DNA of 64,000 nt from JABAAE01 sp036336715 (GTDB taxonomy: Bacteria; Planctomycetota; Planctomycetia; Pirellulales; Pirellulaceae), in NCBI GenBank assembly GCA_036336715.1, contig JAYZFP010000064.1, positions 25,878-89,877 of the forward strand. The letters run 5' to 3'. Within the stretch, counting starts at the first letter, position 1; every line of letters starts with the position of its first letter. Below are positions 1-8,673 of the stretch, in pieces. Both the position numbers and the translations under genes were made by a program. A model generated the notes under the pieces. That model did not search any database. It was not told the DNA's origin and was given only the letters and a program-made list of their open reading frames with translations.

Positions 1-1938
1 CGGGCCAACCAGGCGGCCCGCGAAGGAAAAACTGACGAGGCAAGTGAAAAGCTGAGTGAAGCGCAGCAGGAACTGATGAAGGCTTCGCAGGAAGCATCCC
101 GGGCCCAACCTTCCCGTCCGCTGGAGGATCTCCAGCAGTTGGCGAATGAATCCAACCGCGCCATTCAAAAAGCCAACCAGGCCCTGCAAAATGCCAGCCA
201 GGAAACCAACAAGGGGAAAAACGAACCAATCCACGCAGATGAAAATGCCCGCAAAGCCCAACAGGCGAACGCTGAGAAACAGCGTCAACAGTTCCGTGAA
301 TGGCAAAAACAGGCAGCCCGACAGGAAACCCGTGCTGCTGAGGCACAAAAAAGACAGGCCGACCTCAAGGTGCGTCAGGCGGAACAGCGGTTGCGGCAGA
401 CCGAAATGAGGGCCAAACGTCACCAGGATGCTTTGAATCGCAAGCCTGATGACCAGGCAAGGAAAAACCTGTTGAAAAATGAGCAGGAACGTAAAAAGGC
501 TGACCAGCAAAACCTGGAACAGGCGAAGAGCAACCAGCAGAAAGCCAACGCAGAAGTGCAAAAGGCCAAGGCAACTGAAAACCAGGTTGCCAATAAACCG
601 AAACCACCTCTCAACGCAGCCAACCCGTCCACCCAGTTTGCTGATGAGGTCACTCGTGAAGCCAAGGCCAAGGCAGATCAATTGCAGGCCAAAGCAGAAC
701 AATTGGCTAAGAAATCTGATTTCCAGGATGAACTGAAGCCCTCGGAAAATCAGCTGGCAAACGCTGAGAAGCAGCAACAGCAAATCACCGAGTCGGTAAA
801 AGAGACGGCAGAAGACCTCAGAAGGGCCGCACGCCATGAGCAGCGACTGAACAACCAGCAAGCCGCCGACGAGCTGGATGAAGTCGCCAGGAATGTTCAA
901 AAAACGGCCGACGAGGAAACCACCGAAGCAGAACAGCAGATTGCTGAAGCGGCCCGGGAGGCCGAACAGAGTCAGCAAGCGGAAAGTAACCCGGAGGAGG
1001 GAAAACCCAAACAGGACAAATCGTCACCGAATAAAGAAGGCAAGAAAGAAAACGAGGGCGCCCAGAAACCGAATCAGGAAGCTTTGGAGGCCCAGGAATC
1101 GATTTCCGATGCCAAAAAAGCATTAGAGAACCAGGCGGACGCCCTGACTGAAAAAATAGAATCCCTTCAAAACAGCACTCCCGAGCCAACATCAACCCCT
1201 GAGCAAGGCGAACCTGAGCAAGGCGAACCTCAGCAAGGTGAACCCAAGCAAGGTGAACCCAAGCAAGGTGAACCACAGCAAGGCGAACCACAGCAGGGCG
1301 AACCACAGCAAGGTGAACCCAAGCAGGGACAACCCCAGCAAGGTGAACCCCAGCAGGGACAACCGCAACAAGGGGAACCCCAGCAAGGACAGCCTCAGCA
1401 GGGAGAACCGCAGCAAGGACAACCGCAAAAAGGCGAACCACCAACAGCTGAAGAAACCGCTCGCGGCCAGCAACTTGCTCAGGCTCTCGATGAATTGGAC
1501 CGCCTGATGGCTCAACAGCCGCAATCCCCAACCGGTGAGCCCCAGCAAGGACAACCCCAACAAGGACAACCTCAACAAGGACAGCCTCAGCAGGGACAGC
1601 CGCTGAACTCATTTGCCCAGGCCGCTCTTACACAACAGCAGGCCATGGCAGCCGCTCGAGCTTCGGCACAACAACAGTCCCAACTCGCACAGACCAACCA
1701 ACCTCCCGGGCAACCTGAGCTTCCCTCGGATTCCCAGTCCGAACCGTCGCTGAATGGCCCTCAAAAGGAATTTGTTGTTCGTGGTGTAGAACGGGACGGA
1801 AAGGACTGGGGAAAGCTGAGGGGCAAATCCGCAGAATCGGGTTCTGCCAGCGAAAAGACCAAAGTCTCCGAGGAGTACCGCAAGAAAGTGGAAGCCTATT
1901 TCAAGGTGCTGGCCGAAAGAGCCAAACAGAAAAAGTAA
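1..1938 (+). CDS. Q/E-rich coiled-coil protein with QQGEP/QQGQP repeats (5' end outside window)
   Basis: The frame is open from base 1 (it reads RANQAAREGK before the first ATG at 76), so the gene starts upstream and only its last 645 or so residues are here. The visible part is almost wholly charged helix: long A/E/K/Q heptad stretches that should form coiled coil, then two blocks of pentapeptides of the type QQGEP and QQGQP (about nt 1201-1440 and 1537-1602), an A/Q-rich stretch and a basic C-terminus. No enzymatic motif is visible. The composition recalls large planctomycete membrane or surface proteins with a coiled-coil tail, but without the N-terminus I cannot name a family. A secreted toroid protein follows 65 bp downstream on the same strand, so the two may be co-transcribed. 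Confidence 0.8.
   Translation, partial: RANQAAREGKTDEASEKLSEAQQELMKASQEASRAQPSRPLEDLQQLANESNRAIQKANQALQNASQETNKGKNEPIHADENARKAQQANAEKQRQQFREWQKQAARQETRAAEAQKRQADLKVRQAEQRLRQTEMRAKRHQDALNRKPDDQARKNLLKNEQERKKADQQNLEQAKSNQQKANAEVQKAKATENQVANKPKPPLNAANPSTQFADEVTREAKAKADQLQAKAEQLAKKSDFQDELKPSENQLANAEKQQQQITESVKETAEDLRRAARHEQRLNNQQAADELDEVARNVQKTADEETTEAEQQIAEAAREAEQSQQAESNPEEGKPKQDKSSPNKEGKKENEGAQKPNQEALEAQESISDAKKALENQADALTEKIESLQNSTPEPTSTPEQGEPEQGEPQQGEPKQGEPKQGEPQQGEPQQGEPQQGEPKQGQPQQGEPQQGQPQQGEPQQGQPQQGEPQQGQPQKGEPPTAEETARGQQLAQALDELDRLMAQQPQSPTGEPQQGQPQQGQPQQGQPQQGQPLNSFAQAALTQQQAMAAARASAQQQSQLAQTNQPPGQPELPSDSQSEPSLNGPQKEFVVRGVERDGKDWGKLRGKSAESGSASEKTKVSEEYRKKVEAYFKVLAERAKQKK
1201..1602 (+). 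repeat. Pentapeptide-coding 15-bp repeats
   Basis: Two runs of 15-bp units coding [EKQ]QGEP or QQGQP, separated by a non-repetitive stretch of about 30 codons. The wobble bases vary between copies, so the array is old or maintained at protein level and is not a fresh slippage product. It probably forms an extended hydrophilic linker. Confidence 0.85.
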
Positions 1939-2003
1939 AACCAGGATGATTCTCCACCGACCAGAAAGCCACTGGGCCGGATCCCAATTCGGGGCACATT
2001 GAC

Positions 2004-3116
2004 ATGATTTTTTCGAAAACCACCAAGCTGATTCTGATCGCCGCCTGGCAACTGTCCTGGGCTCCCTTGCTGTGCAGCCAACAGGCAGACCCATCGGAAC
2101 CAGCTGTTCGATCATCCGTCTTTCAAAAAGATGAAACCGACCGATCCGTCGATCGGGCCATTGCGTTCCTGGTCAAGAATCAAAAAGAGGACGGAGCCAT
2201 ATATGACAAGGGACACGCTACCACGATGACTTCGCTCTCCATCATGGCAATGGCCGGCGTTGGCATTCAGCCCGTCGACCCGTCGCCGGAAGGGAAAGCG
2301 ATGAGACAAGCCCTGGCCTACGTGCTTCAAAAAGACCGTGTGGATGAACAGGGCTATTTTGGAAGAGCCGACGGATCCAGGATGTACGGGCACGGCATCA
2401 CCACTTTGATGCTCACCGAAATGCTCGGAATGGGCATTTCCGAGGAACAGGACCAGCTGATCCATGATCGCTGTGAAAAGGCGATTGACATCATTCTCAG
2501 TTCTCAAAAAGAACCCAAACCGACCCACCTACGGGGAGGTTGGCGCTATGAGCCGGGATCCAAGGATGCGGACCTTTCCGTTACGGTATGGCAATTGATG
2601 GCGCTGAGGAGCGCTAAAAATGATGGCCTGAATGTGCCCAAGTCTGCTATCGACGAAGCCGTCGACTACCTCAAGAGATCCTACGTGGCCCGCCTGGACC
2701 GAAACGGACTACCGGACCGGAAGGCGAGCGGATTCTCCTATGAGCCAAGCCGCAATCATGCCACCTTCACGATGACCGCCGCCGGGCTGCTGGCGATGCA
2801 GGTCTGTGGGGAGTACGAATCCCCGTTGGTCCGGGGAGCATCCGACTGGCTGCTGGCAAGGGATTTGAAGTGGAACGAACGCTTTGGTTCCTATGGCATC
2901 TACTATTACGCCCAGGGGATGTACCAGAGCGGAGGTGATTACGCCAAGCAGGCAGAGAAAAAAGTTCGTGAACTGCTGCTCAAACAACAGTCGGGAGACG
3001 GTTCCTGGAACTCCGGAAACCGAAGCGAACAGAACGTAGGCAAGGTCTACGCAACCGCGATGGCGGTCCTCAGCCTTTCCGTGAAGTATCACTATTTGCC
3101 CATCTACCAGAAATAG
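2004..3116 (+). CDS. Secreted prenyltransferase/squalene-oxidase-repeat (alpha/alpha-toroid) protein
   Basis: 370 residues. The first 25 form a signal peptide (hydrophobic LILIAAWQLSWAPLL, then CSQQ). The rest is made of repeated helix pairs with toroid signatures: RSVDRAIAFLVKNQKEDGAI near the start, GGWRYEPGSKDADLSVTVWQ around residues 177-196, and QQSGDGSWN near the end. These resemble the QW repeats of squalene-hopene cyclases, but the acidic DxDD catalytic motif is absent, so I do not call it a cyclase. Planctomycetes carry many such exported proteins of unknown role. It shares its C-terminal motif (LPIYQ) and the GGW(R/K)YE motif with the membrane-anchored protein at 26722-28200, so the two are paralogues. 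Confidence 0.85.
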   Translation: MIFSKTTKLILIAAWQLSWAPLLCSQQADPSEPAVRSSVFQKDETDRSVDRAIAFLVKNQKEDGAIYDKGHATTMTSLSIMAMAGVGIQPVDPSPEGKAMRQALAYVLQKDRVDEQGYFGRADGSRMYGHGITTLMLTEMLGMGISEEQDQLIHDRCEKAIDIILSSQKEPKPTHLRGGWRYEPGSKDADLSVTVWQLMALRSAKNDGLNVPKSAIDEAVDYLKRSYVARLDRNGLPDRKASGFSYEPSRNHATFTMTAAGLLAMQVCGEYESPLVRGASDWLLARDLKWNERFGSYGIYYYAQGMYQSGGDYAKQAEKKVRELLLKQQSGDGSWNSGNRSEQNVGKVYATAMAVLSLSVKYHYLPIYQK

Positions 3117-3322
3117 CCGTCTGGCTGAGTACCCTTGGTTGTTCACCGAATATTGCCCGCTACGAATTGCAGCCCCTCAGTTTGCGGGAATTTCCATTCG
3201 CTGGCCTGCGGCCCGGCCTGCCCCATTTTTTTCGCGCGACGCGGTTTCCCCGGAAAAGGGATGGCCGCGGAAGCGTCGCGATGGACTTGCGACGCAATGC
3301 CTGAAAAGACAGGATCCATCAG

Positions 3323-4147
3323 ATGAATCGTCGGTCATGCCTGGTACTCGGACTTGCTGCCGCAATCCCGACGGTCGGCTGCCGTTCTTCTGCCGGATCG
3401 CCCAGCCAAACGCTGCGAGTGGCGACCACGACATCAACACGCGATTCCGGCCTGATCGACCAGCTGATCCCGGTTTTCGAAACGGAATCCGGCCTAAGGG
3501 TGAAACTGATTGCCGTGGGCAGCGGAAAAGCGCTGGAACTTGGAAGGCGGGGAGACGTCGACGTAATCCTGGTGCACTCCGAAAAGGACGAGGACCGGTT
3601 CATGGAAAATGGTCATGGCGTCCGCCGGGACGCTGTAATGTTCAATTTTTTCGAAATCCTGGGCCCTACTTCTGACCCGGCTGTCATTCGAGACTGCACC
3701 GCTGTCGAGGCAATGAAAAAAATCAAAACAGGAAAATCCCCTTTTGTTTCCCGTGGCGATAACAGTGGCACTCACCGAAGAGAATTGGAATTGTGGAATC
3801 AAGCCAACCTGGAAACGGGCTGGGAAGGATACCTGGAAACGGGGCAGGGGATGGGGCCTACACTGACCATTGCCTCCCAGAAGCAAGCCTATTGCCTCTG
3901 CGACCGGGGAACCTACCTCGCGAGAAAGCAGGGACTCGGGCTGGTCCCCCTGGCCAGGAGATCCCCCGCTCTCAAGAATCCCTACTCCGCAATCTGTATC
4001 GCACCCCACGGGAATCACCGGATTCGTGAAAAAGAGGCAGACAGGTTTGTCGAGTTCCTGATTTCCTCACGAGCCCAGGAACTGATTGAATCTTTCCGAA
4101 TTGACGGAGAGCCCCTGTTTCATCCACTCCGCCTCGTGAAACAATAG
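3323..4147 (+). CDS. tupA: Tungstate ABC transporter, substrate-binding protein
   Basis: 274 residues. It binds tungstate outside the membrane and delivers it to TupBC. After a short export signal (MNRRSCLVLGLAAAIPTVGC, possibly a lipoprotein with Cys20) comes the TupA hallmark VATTTSTRDSGLIDQLIPVF, then VIAVGSGKALELG-like and DVDVILVHS segments and SPFVSRGDNSGTHRRELELW, all in the family order. The TTTS and RGDxSGTH elements separate TupA from molybdate-binding ModA. An AGGA box lies about 8 nt before the ATG. It is the first gene of a tight three-gene operon whose members supply the permease and ATPase. Length is normal. Identification is firm; specificity for tungstate over molybdate rests on family knowledge. 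Confidence 0.93.
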   Translation: MNRRSCLVLGLAAAIPTVGCRSSAGSPSQTLRVATTTSTRDSGLIDQLIPVFETESGLRVKLIAVGSGKALELGRRGDVDVILVHSEKDEDRFMENGHGVRRDAVMFNFFEILGPTSDPAVIRDCTAVEAMKKIKTGKSPFVSRGDNSGTHRRELELWNQANLETGWEGYLETGQGMGPTLTIASQKQAYCLCDRGTYLARKQGLGLVPLARRSPALKNPYSAICIAPHGNHRIREKEADRFVEFLISSRAQELIESFRIDGEPLFHPLRLVKQ

Positions 4148-4180
4148 AATCCTCCCAAGCACTTTCGTTTCACCTTGAGC

Positions 4181-4879
4181 ATGCAGTTCATTTCCGAAGG
4201 ATTGTCGAAGGCCCTCCAGCTCCTCTTTTCCGGTCAGACCGAGATCTATGCGGCTGCCTGTCGCAGTATCTGGATTTCGCTGCTGGCTGTCGTGCTGGCC
4301 GCCCTGCCTGGACTGCCGGTCGGAATCCTGCTGGCGAGGTGGACGTTCCCTGGAAGAAACTGGCTGGCTCAGCTTTTCCAAACCGGCATGGCCTTGCCCA
4401 CCGTTTTTGTGGGCCTCGTCTGTTTTTCTCTCTTTTCACGTAACGGGCCGCTGGGATCGAGCGACCTGCTGTACACACCCTGGGTAATTGTTTTTGGGGA
4501 ATTCATCCTGGCATTTCCCATATGGGTCACCCATACCCGGGTTGCGGTGGCCGCCCTGGATCCACGGATCGGTGAAACGGCCAGGGTCCTGGGGGCCGGG
4601 TGGCTGCAGCGGAGCATCACCTACCTGACGGAAGCCCGGCATGGCGTTCTGTTGGCATTTTTCACCGCTTTTGCCCGCTGCGTCACGGAACTGGGAATCG
4701 CCATGATGGTGGGTGGCAACCTGAAAGGTTCGACACGGACGCTGGCGACGGCCACGGCTCTCGAGACTTCCCGGGGACAATTTGCAACCGGTATGGCGAT
4801 GGGAATCCTGCTGTTGGTGATTGCCCTCACGGTCACACTTGCAATGGGCTGGATCGGGGGAAAACAGCACCGTGATTGA
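4181..4879 (+). CDS. tupB: Tungstate ABC transporter, permease
   Basis: About 232 residues with five to six hydrophobic segments and the binding-protein-dependent permease pattern (LDPRIGETARVLGAGWLQRS, the EAA-like loop that contacts the ATPase, around residues 125-145). It forms the membrane channel of the tungstate importer. The ATG at 4181 is used here; a TTG six bases upstream is an alternative. The gene begins 33 bp after tupA, and its TGA (4877-4879) lies inside the start of tupC, so the last two genes overlap by 8 bp and are probably translationally coupled. Confidence 0.9.
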   Translation: MQFISEGLSKALQLLFSGQTEIYAAACRSIWISLLAVVLAALPGLPVGILLARWTFPGRNWLAQLFQTGMALPTVFVGLVCFSLFSRNGPLGSSDLLYTPWVIVFGEFILAFPIWVTHTRVAVAALDPRIGETARVLGAGWLQRSITYLTEARHGVLLAFFTAFARCVTELGIAMMVGGNLKGSTRTLATATALETSRGQFATGMAMGILLLVIALTVTLAMGWIGGKQHRD

Positions 4880-5483
4880 ATTACACAAACTTTCCGTGTC
4901 GCGAAGAGGAACGGTCCTGGCCGCCATCGATCAACTGGTGGTTCACTCTGGCCAAAAGTTGATGCTGACCGGAGGTAACGGTTCCGGAAAAACGACCTTG
5001 TTGCGGGTAATCGCGGGACTTGAAAAGGACTACGCAGGGCAACGAAAGGTGGAAACACCACCCGGCAAAACGACTTTCCTGCACCAGGAACCGATCCTTT
5101 TCCATGGTGATGTCCTGAGCAACCTGACTTACGGACTTCGGGCCCGCGGGATTCCCGCCGAGCAGCGTTTAAAGCGTGCACGTGAAATCGCCGGTCAACT
5201 GCAGATCGGTTCCCTGCTGGAAAAGGGTTCCCGGTCACTCTCGGGCGGCGAAAAGAAAAAGATAGCCCTCGCAAGGGCCCTCGTTTTGAATCCCGCATTA
5301 CTCCTGTTGGACGAGCCTTTCGCAGACCTCGATGATCGATTTACCGACAGGTTGGTTGGTCTCCTGCTGCAATCGGAATCCGTAACGGTTGTTGTCACCT
5401 CACCCAAGTGGGAATCCCGATTCGAGATCTTTGACCGTTTCGAGCTGCAGGCCCCGGCCCTCGAAAACGATTCCCCCGGTTGA
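4872..5483 (+). CDS. tupC: Tungstate ABC transporter, ATP-binding protein
   Basis: About 203 residues from a GTG start that reads (V/M)IELHKLSV. An upstream ATG in the same frame would add 17 residues unlike ABC ATPases, so the GTG is preferred. Walker A is GGNGSGKTT, the signature is LSGGEKKK, and Walker B plus D-loop is LLLLDEPFADLDD, all intact. It powers TupAB. It is slightly short for an ABC ATPase but nothing essential is missing. About 250 bp without a gene follow before the convergent minus-strand esterase; I saw no clear terminator there. Confidence 0.9.
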   Translation: MIELHKLSVSRRGTVLAAIDQLVVHSGQKLMLTGGNGSGKTTLLRVIAGLEKDYAGQRKVETPPGKTTFLHQEPILFHGDVLSNLTYGLRARGIPAEQRLKRAREIAGQLQIGSLLEKGSRSLSGGEKKKIALARALVLNPALLLLDEPFADLDDRFTDRLVGLLLQSESVTVVVTSPKWESRFEIFDRFELQAPALENDSPG

Positions 5484-5730
5484 ATCGAAACAGCTTCCAC
5501 TGCTGCACAGCCCCTGCCAGCGCAATCCACCTGGAAGCATCCTGTCGATCAGCGGGAGCCTGGCCCGCGTATTCAAAGGAACCCTTCAGACAACGGGAAA
5601 GCCCCCGGTACCGATGTACGACTTTGCGGAAGCAAAGGCGAGGCCACCTTCATGCAAGTAATTCGAGACCTGCGAACGACTGGCAATTGCCTCGCTTTGC
5701 GACGTCGCCTGACTTGCGGCTGACAGATTT

Positions 5731-7203
5731 TCACCTCGTGCCTGGTGCCAGCCGAGAGGGCGGTTCCTTTGATTTCCCTTTTGTCGATTCTTGCGGATCC
5801 CCCTTCCGGTTTTCGATGGATGGGTTGCCGGAACGATTCGAAAGACGATTGAGAATCAGGCTCCAAACGTGAGAATGATGCTCTCCAGGCACCCAGTGAC
5901 CTGCCTTGGGATAAACCCGAAACGACTTTTTTGCCGTTATCCGGTTGTACGTGGCAAACAGGGTCGTTGGCGGACAAATGGGGTCCTGCAGTCCCACCCC
6001 CATCACGGTTTCGCAACGGATCCGGTCCGCAAAATTCATCAGATCAAAATAACTCATGGTGCGCAGCATCGATTCACGGGTGCGTTCTTTTCGGGCAGCA
6101 ATCCAGCGATTCACCTCCGGCCAGTCCGTGATGCGAAAATAATTTTGCCAGTCCACCAGGAAGGTAATGTCCGAAACGCACAACACCAGGTCTTCACACA
6201 GGGCAGCGGTCACCAGGGCGAGCCCACCCCCCTGGCTTCCTCCCCGAACAGCAAGACGCTGGGGGTCGATTTCCTTGCGACTCCTGAGAAAATCCACAGC
6301 ACGAACACAATCCAGGTAAGCTCCCCGGTAGAAATAATCCTGCCGGTTGTCCAGGCCTCGAATCCAATAGTCCTCAGGTTTGCCGGAAACGTCCTTCTGA
6401 CTGTTTCCGTGCCCCCGGATATTGAAGGAAAAAACGGCAATTCCACTCAACCGATCCCTGCCATTCGGCTTCATGCTCTGAGTGTAACCCGGGACCCGCA
6501 TCAAGCAGGGAAGGGGCTGCTGCGATACCGGCAGCTCCAGCCAACCGCCTACCCGGACACCACCAAGGCTTTTCATTTCCACCTCGTACAGCCGGTATTG
6601 TTGGTCAGACTTTTCCTTGACAAGGCGCACCCGGTAATCCGGTTCGATCTTTGCCAACTCGGCCATCGATTCACGCCAAAAGCGGTCAAAGTCCTTTTCA
6701 GCGGTCAGCGGGCTCAGAATTTCTGTTGGCTGGTACCCGACCCGGACGCTCTGTAGGGGGACCCATTGGTTTCCATTTCCGACTTGCCACACCACTTCGA
6801 ACCGCAGGTTGTAGAACCCGGGCTGTTTTACCGAAAACTCGTAACGGATCCTCGATTCGACCTGCTTTTCAGCCCCCTCGGGCCCGGGGTCCTCGAAAAC
6901 CAGTCGGCGGGTCTTCGATGCCGGACCCACTGCCTGGTGCCAGGCATCCTGCAAAACCCAACGATATTCCAGGGAGCGGCCCGCTTTCTTTTTTGGGCGG
7001 ATACGGGCCTCCACGACACACTTTTCACCACTGCGGAAAATCCCGTTTCCGGGGGTGCTGCACTCAAGGCCGAATGCCTTCTGAAATCCTTTTTTTGCCT
7101 CCGCTGAATCAACGACCTGGGGCTCCTGCGCGGTCCCCACGTGCAGGTGGTGCCAGAAGATCCAGGCCAGCAGGATAATCGCTTTCCAGAAAGGAGTTTT
7201 CAT
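5731..7203 (-). CDS. Secreted acetyl-xylan-esterase-like alpha/beta hydrolase (AXE1 family)
   Basis: 490 residues from the ATG at 7203 (MKTPFWKAIILLAWIFWHHL, a signal peptide). An in-frame ATG at 7227 would add eight residues and overlap the upstream gene. Residues about 30-185 form a beta-rich domain without recognised motifs. The rest matches the cephalosporin-C deacetylase/acetyl xylan esterase fold, with nucleophile elbow RGGSQGGGLAL, acid GLQDPICPP and histidine AGHWVPG. It likely removes acetyl groups from polysaccharides outside the cytoplasm. The start lies 4 nt after the thiE-fusion stop on the same strand, so the two are probably transcribed together even though their functions look unrelated. 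Confidence 0.88.
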   Translation of the reverse strand: MKTPFWKAIILLAWIFWHHLHVGTAQEPQVVDSAEAKKGFQKAFGLECSTPGNGIFRSGEKCVVEARIRPKKKAGRSLEYRWVLQDAWHQAVGPASKTRRLVFEDPGPEGAEKQVESRIRYEFSVKQPGFYNLRFEVVWQVGNGNQWVPLQSVRVGYQPTEILSPLTAEKDFDRFWRESMAELAKIEPDYRVRLVKEKSDQQYRLYEVEMKSLGGVRVGGWLELPVSQQPLPCLMRVPGYTQSMKPNGRDRLSGIAVFSFNIRGHGNSQKDVSGKPEDYWIRGLDNRQDYFYRGAYLDCVRAVDFLRSRKEIDPQRLAVRGGSQGGGLALVTAALCEDLVLCVSDITFLVDWQNYFRITDWPEVNRWIAARKERTRESMLRTMSYFDLMNFADRIRCETVMGVGLQDPICPPTTLFATYNRITAKKSFRVYPKAGHWVPGEHHSHVWSLILNRLSNRSGNPSIENRKGDPQESTKGKSKEPPSRLAPGTR

Positions 7204-7207
7204 CAGG

Positions 7208-8275
7208 TCAACTCGAAGAAGATTCACGGGAAGTGGCCAGGACCGATCTCAGCCGTGCTATGACAACTTCGGCCGAATCCGCACGATGAACCACGCCGGA
7301 GACCGCGACTCTTGAAAAGCCTGCCTGGGCCACCTGGTCGATGTTCTGCAGGTCGATTCCACCAATTGCAAAAGCTGGAAGCGAGCACCGTTTGGCCACC
7401 TCGGACAACAGCCCCGGGCCTTTGAATTCACTGAAACACTTGGTGCTCGTTTCAAACGTTGGCCCCACCCCGATGTAGTCAGCTCCGTCGGCAACCGCTT
7501 TTTCAGCCTGTTCCACAGAGTGGGTGGAAACTCCAACCAACATCCTGCTGGGGAGCATTTTCCTCAAATCGGTGACCGGAAACTCTTCCTGGCCGACATG
7601 CACTCCGTCCGCTCCAGCCATCAGAGCAATATCGGGCCGATCGTTGACAATAAAAAGTGCGTTTGCATCCTGGCAGGCGGCGACTCCGATTTTGGCCCGC
7701 TCCAGCAATTCGCCATCCTGAAGGTTCTTTTCCCGCAGCTGAATCAAATCGGCGCCTGCCCGGCAGAGTTCCTCCACCCGATGCCGAAACAGCTCCGGTG
7801 ATTCTGTCGCCGATGTCAAAACGTAAACCGGTCGATCCTCCAGGCAGCTTTTCACCCAGGCCACCCGTTTGACTTTTTTTTCCGTTTCATAGAACTGGTA
7901 GCGAATTTTCTCAATGGCCGACGCAAACTCAGCTTCCCCCGTTTTGGAATATTCCTCCAGGGCCCTCAGGGCCTGGCCCGTCCGCCCCAGGTTTGCGGCA
8001 ACAACGTCTCCCAGGTTCGCCCGGCTATATTCGCCTGCAGCGGTAATTTCAGCTCCCACGTCTGCCCGGCTGTCCCGCTGGCTGGCCCATTGGTCAATGC
8101 AGGGATGGCAAACCAACCCCAGCTGATGACGGAGCTGCTTCAGCTCGCTGGTGATCCTGGGATCAGAAATGACAAAACGGGCAAATTCCTCAACCACGCG
8201 CAATCCTTCGACGGCACGGTTGTAATTGGCGTCAAGCACCCGGTAAACGAGGTTGGCTTCGGAAGGTGTGATCAT
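7208..8275 (-). CDS. thiE: ThiD2-ThiE fusion: HMP-phosphate kinase-like domain plus thiamine-phosphate synthase
   Basis: 355 residues in two parts. Residues 1-135 (YRVLDANYNRAVEGLRVVEE, later LGRTGQALRALEEYSK) match the ThiD2 domain, fused to ThiE in cyanobacteria and planctomycetes and shown in other bacteria to act in the HMP-phosphate kinase step. Residues about 145-350 are a TIM-barrel ThiE with LIQLREKNL, IVNDRPDIALMAGADGVHVG, VGVSTHS, DYIGVGPTFETSTK and PAFAIGGI, the usual HMP-PP, Mg and thiazole-phosphate binding motifs. One protein could thus phosphorylate HMP-P and join HMP-PP to HET-P to make thiamine phosphate. No TPP riboswitch was recognised upstream. An acetyl-esterase-like gene follows after 4 nt. 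Confidence 0.92.
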   Translation of the reverse strand: MITPSEANLVYRVLDANYNRAVEGLRVVEEFARFVISDPRITSELKQLRHQLGLVCHPCIDQWASQRDSRADVGAEITAAGEYSRANLGDVVAANLGRTGQALRALEEYSKTGEAEFASAIEKIRYQFYETEKKVKRVAWVKSCLEDRPVYVLTSATESPELFRHRVEELCRAGADLIQLREKNLQDGELLERAKIGVAACQDANALFIVNDRPDIALMAGADGVHVGQEEFPVTDLRKMLPSRMLVGVSTHSVEQAEKAVADGADYIGVGPTFETSTKCFSEFKGPGLLSEVAKRCSLPAFAIGGIDLQNIDQVAQAGFSRVAVSGVVHRADSAEVVIARLRSVLATSRESSSS

Positions 8276-8673
8276 CCTGTTAATCTGTCAAACTGTCATC
8301 CGCCTGACAATCCACCAGGGAATTTGGGGCTCCCGGCTCCTCCCTCGAAAAAGCCACAACAGGAAACATGCCACAAACCCCTTCTTCAAAACAACTTACG
8401 GCACAAAACAACCAAAAGACCGCTTGATTGGAACAAAAGATGCCCTGTAACCGAATATCCCCTCTTTTCTGAATTTCGGGCAGTCCACACCGGGGAGTCC
8501 GCGAAAAGGGAGGAAAAAGAAATTCTGCATACCCAACGTGTCGGTCGCCGAAGGCTGAAATGTGGGCAAGCTGAATTACCCACGGTTTCATTCAGATTGA
8601 GCGCGACAGGATTGCCTTGCTTGACCTGAAAGCACGTTGTAGAATTCCGGAGCGTCGAAAATCGCCCAATAAT
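8276..8673. other. Divergent intergenic region
   Basis: About 400 bp between the thiE fusion (minus) and the TPR protein (plus). It must hold both promoters, but I find no convincing -35/-10 pair, riboswitch or gene. Open frames across it are shadows without family signal. Confidence 0.5.

Noticed and set aside
818..1612. Long minus-strand open frame opposite the QQGEP repeats
   Set aside because: It is the reverse reading of a repetitive coding region (V/L/A-rich low complexity) and has no family signal.
3117..3322. Molybdenum/tungsten cofactor riboswitch before tupA
   Set aside because: I could not find the conserved helices of that RNA; nothing beyond a ribosome site is supported.
5791..6756. 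321-codon plus-strand frame opposite the acetyl-esterase-like gene
   Set aside because: Shadow of a firmly identified gene on the other strand; no motif.
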